The position numbers were made by a program, and so were the translations under genes. This document shows, one piece after another, positions 6,425 to 6,974 of a DNA stretch of 6,974 nt. The stretch comes from Caldisericia bacterium (lineage in GTDB: Bacteria; Caldisericota; Caldisericia; UBA6126), in contig JAQVYZ010000051.1 of assembly GCA_028708485.1 (NCBI GenBank), positions 1-6,974 on the forward strand, given 5' to 3'. Below the pieces are notes generated by a model. The model did no database searches. It was not told where the DNA came from and was given only the letters and a program-made list of their open reading frames with translations. Every line of letters starts with the position of its first letter. Positions within the stretch are counted from its first letter, which is position 1.

Positions 6425-6974
6425 TTGTCCTCTTTCAATCGAAGAATGTTGACTGCATTTTGATTGCAATAAATAATGGACGCATTAAGTATATCCGATT
6501 CCATCAGCATCGACTCAGGTAGATCGATTGAATTAATACTCAAGCGATTAGGTTGTAAACCGGAAGAATACACAAAAGCTCCTTCGCTTGCATTCTGAAT
6601 GATCACGTCTCCTTTTATTTTCCCCGTAACAATCACCGGACCTGATGATTTGAGTATTGCGCCAGGATTGATGTCTCCGTGTAGTATTACCGGTGAAGCG
6701 GTATTAATCTCTTCCCCGGCGCGGAGCGAATGGTTAATAATTAAAAAAGGCTGCGAAGAAAGCAAGCTCTTATTCATCGCCGGTGAAGTGATTATATCCG
6801 GAAGATCCGGCTCTAATTGGGAAGCATTCAAAATAGAAAATTTCGTCTTATCACGGACCATCTTCCGAATCATCCCTAACTCGTCTTGATCCAAAAAACG
6901 GTCTTTTCCTTTGATAAATAAACCCATATCACTAATAAATTTTTTCTCTTTTTTTAACTTTTGAATTAGTTTTT
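6406..6974 (-). CDS. minC: MinC, septum-formation inhibitor, 5' end outside window
   Basis: MinC blocks FtsZ assembly away from mid-cell and is carried by MinD. From the ATG at 6927 there are 173 residues, but the frame stays open upstream to the window edge (KLIQKLKKEKKFISD before that Met). The segment from these residues through KGKDRFLDQDELGMIRKMV resembles the middle of the B. subtilis MinC N-terminal domain (NRFLYKEQEEQLTELI), as I recall it. There is no convincing ribosome site before 6927. I therefore place the true start beyond 6974, with about 40-50 residues missing. Counting from Met6927, a linker near 37-58 leads to the C-terminal beta-helix (about 60-165): LRAGEEI (68-74), the site of the MinD-contact RSGQ motif; HGDINPGA (83-90); VTGKIKGDV (100-108); and QPNRLSI (125-131). 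RAGE in place of RSGQ is a mild variation. The stop lies inside minD. Confidence 0.87.
   Translation of the reverse strand, partial: KLIQKLKKEKKFISDMGLFIKGKDRFLDQDELGMIRKMVRDKTKFSILNASQLEPDLPDIITSPAMNKSLLSSQPFLIINHSLRAGEEINTASPVILHGDINPGAILKSSGPVIVTGKIKGDVIIQNASEGAFVYSSGLQPNRLSINSIDLPESMLMESDILNASIIYCNQNAVNILRLKEDKWEKQL
6428..6433 (-). promoter_or_regulatory. Shine-Dalgarno site that selects the internal minD start
   Basis: The minus strand reads AGAGGA, then CAA, then ATG at 6424, inside the end of minC. Together with the protein alignment to known MinD, this favours 6424 over the in-frame ATG at 6469. Confidence 0.7.

Noticed and set aside
1..6974. Search for a hidden defence, mobile or toxin system.
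   Set aside because: Every long frame on the coding strand belongs to a known housekeeping family. There are no terminal inverted repeats, integrase, transposase, phage genes or spaced repeats, and base composition looks uniform by eye.

Overview
This is a compact stretch of bacterial chromosome. By eye it is AT-rich, roughly 35-40% GC. Every gene I can support lies on the minus strand. Read right to left, the order is minC (5' end outside the window), minD, minE, sbcD, sbcC, a short intergenic region with a promoter, a 2x[4Fe-4S] ferredoxin (KorD-like), and korA (3' end outside the window). No tRNA, rRNA, mobile element, CRISPR array or long repeat is visible. No stretch over about 125 bases lacks a gene.

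Region 1 (about 5375-6974) is a minCDE cluster for mid-cell division-site selection. MinC is the FtsZ-assembly inhibitor, MinD the membrane-binding ATPase, and MinE the regulator that drives MinD off the membrane. Region 2 (1183-5378) is sbcD-sbcC, the Mre11/Rad50-type nuclease and its long coiled-coil ATPase with a CPLC zinc hook. The minE/sbcD and sbcD/sbcC junctions are both 4-base ATGA overlaps, and minD/minE are 9 bases apart. All five genes therefore look like one translationally coupled transcript joining division-site placement to DNA-end processing. Region 3 (1061-1182) holds a perfect TTGACA -35 box 17 bases from a TACATT -10 box. It starts a second operon, region 4 (1-1060), which encodes a ferredoxin subunit and the alpha subunit of a 2-oxoacid (probably 2-oxoglutarate):ferredoxin oxidoreductase. 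The beta and gamma subunits would be expected just beyond the left edge.

The KorA-type enzyme and its ferredoxin point to an anaerobe or a user of low-potential electrons. MinE together with a B. subtilis-like MinC suggests an uncultured or deep-branching bacterial group, or a clostridia-like lineage. The sequence alone does not fix the phylum. UGA acts as a stop at the ends of minD, minE and sbcD, so the standard bacterial code applies.

The families are all known, and I see no undescribed defence or mobile system. The points most worth checking are the min-sbcDC operon fusion, a MinE lacking the usual N-terminal membrane-targeting segment, and three start-site issues: minC runs off the window, minD starts internally at 6424, and the ferredoxin starts at TTG.
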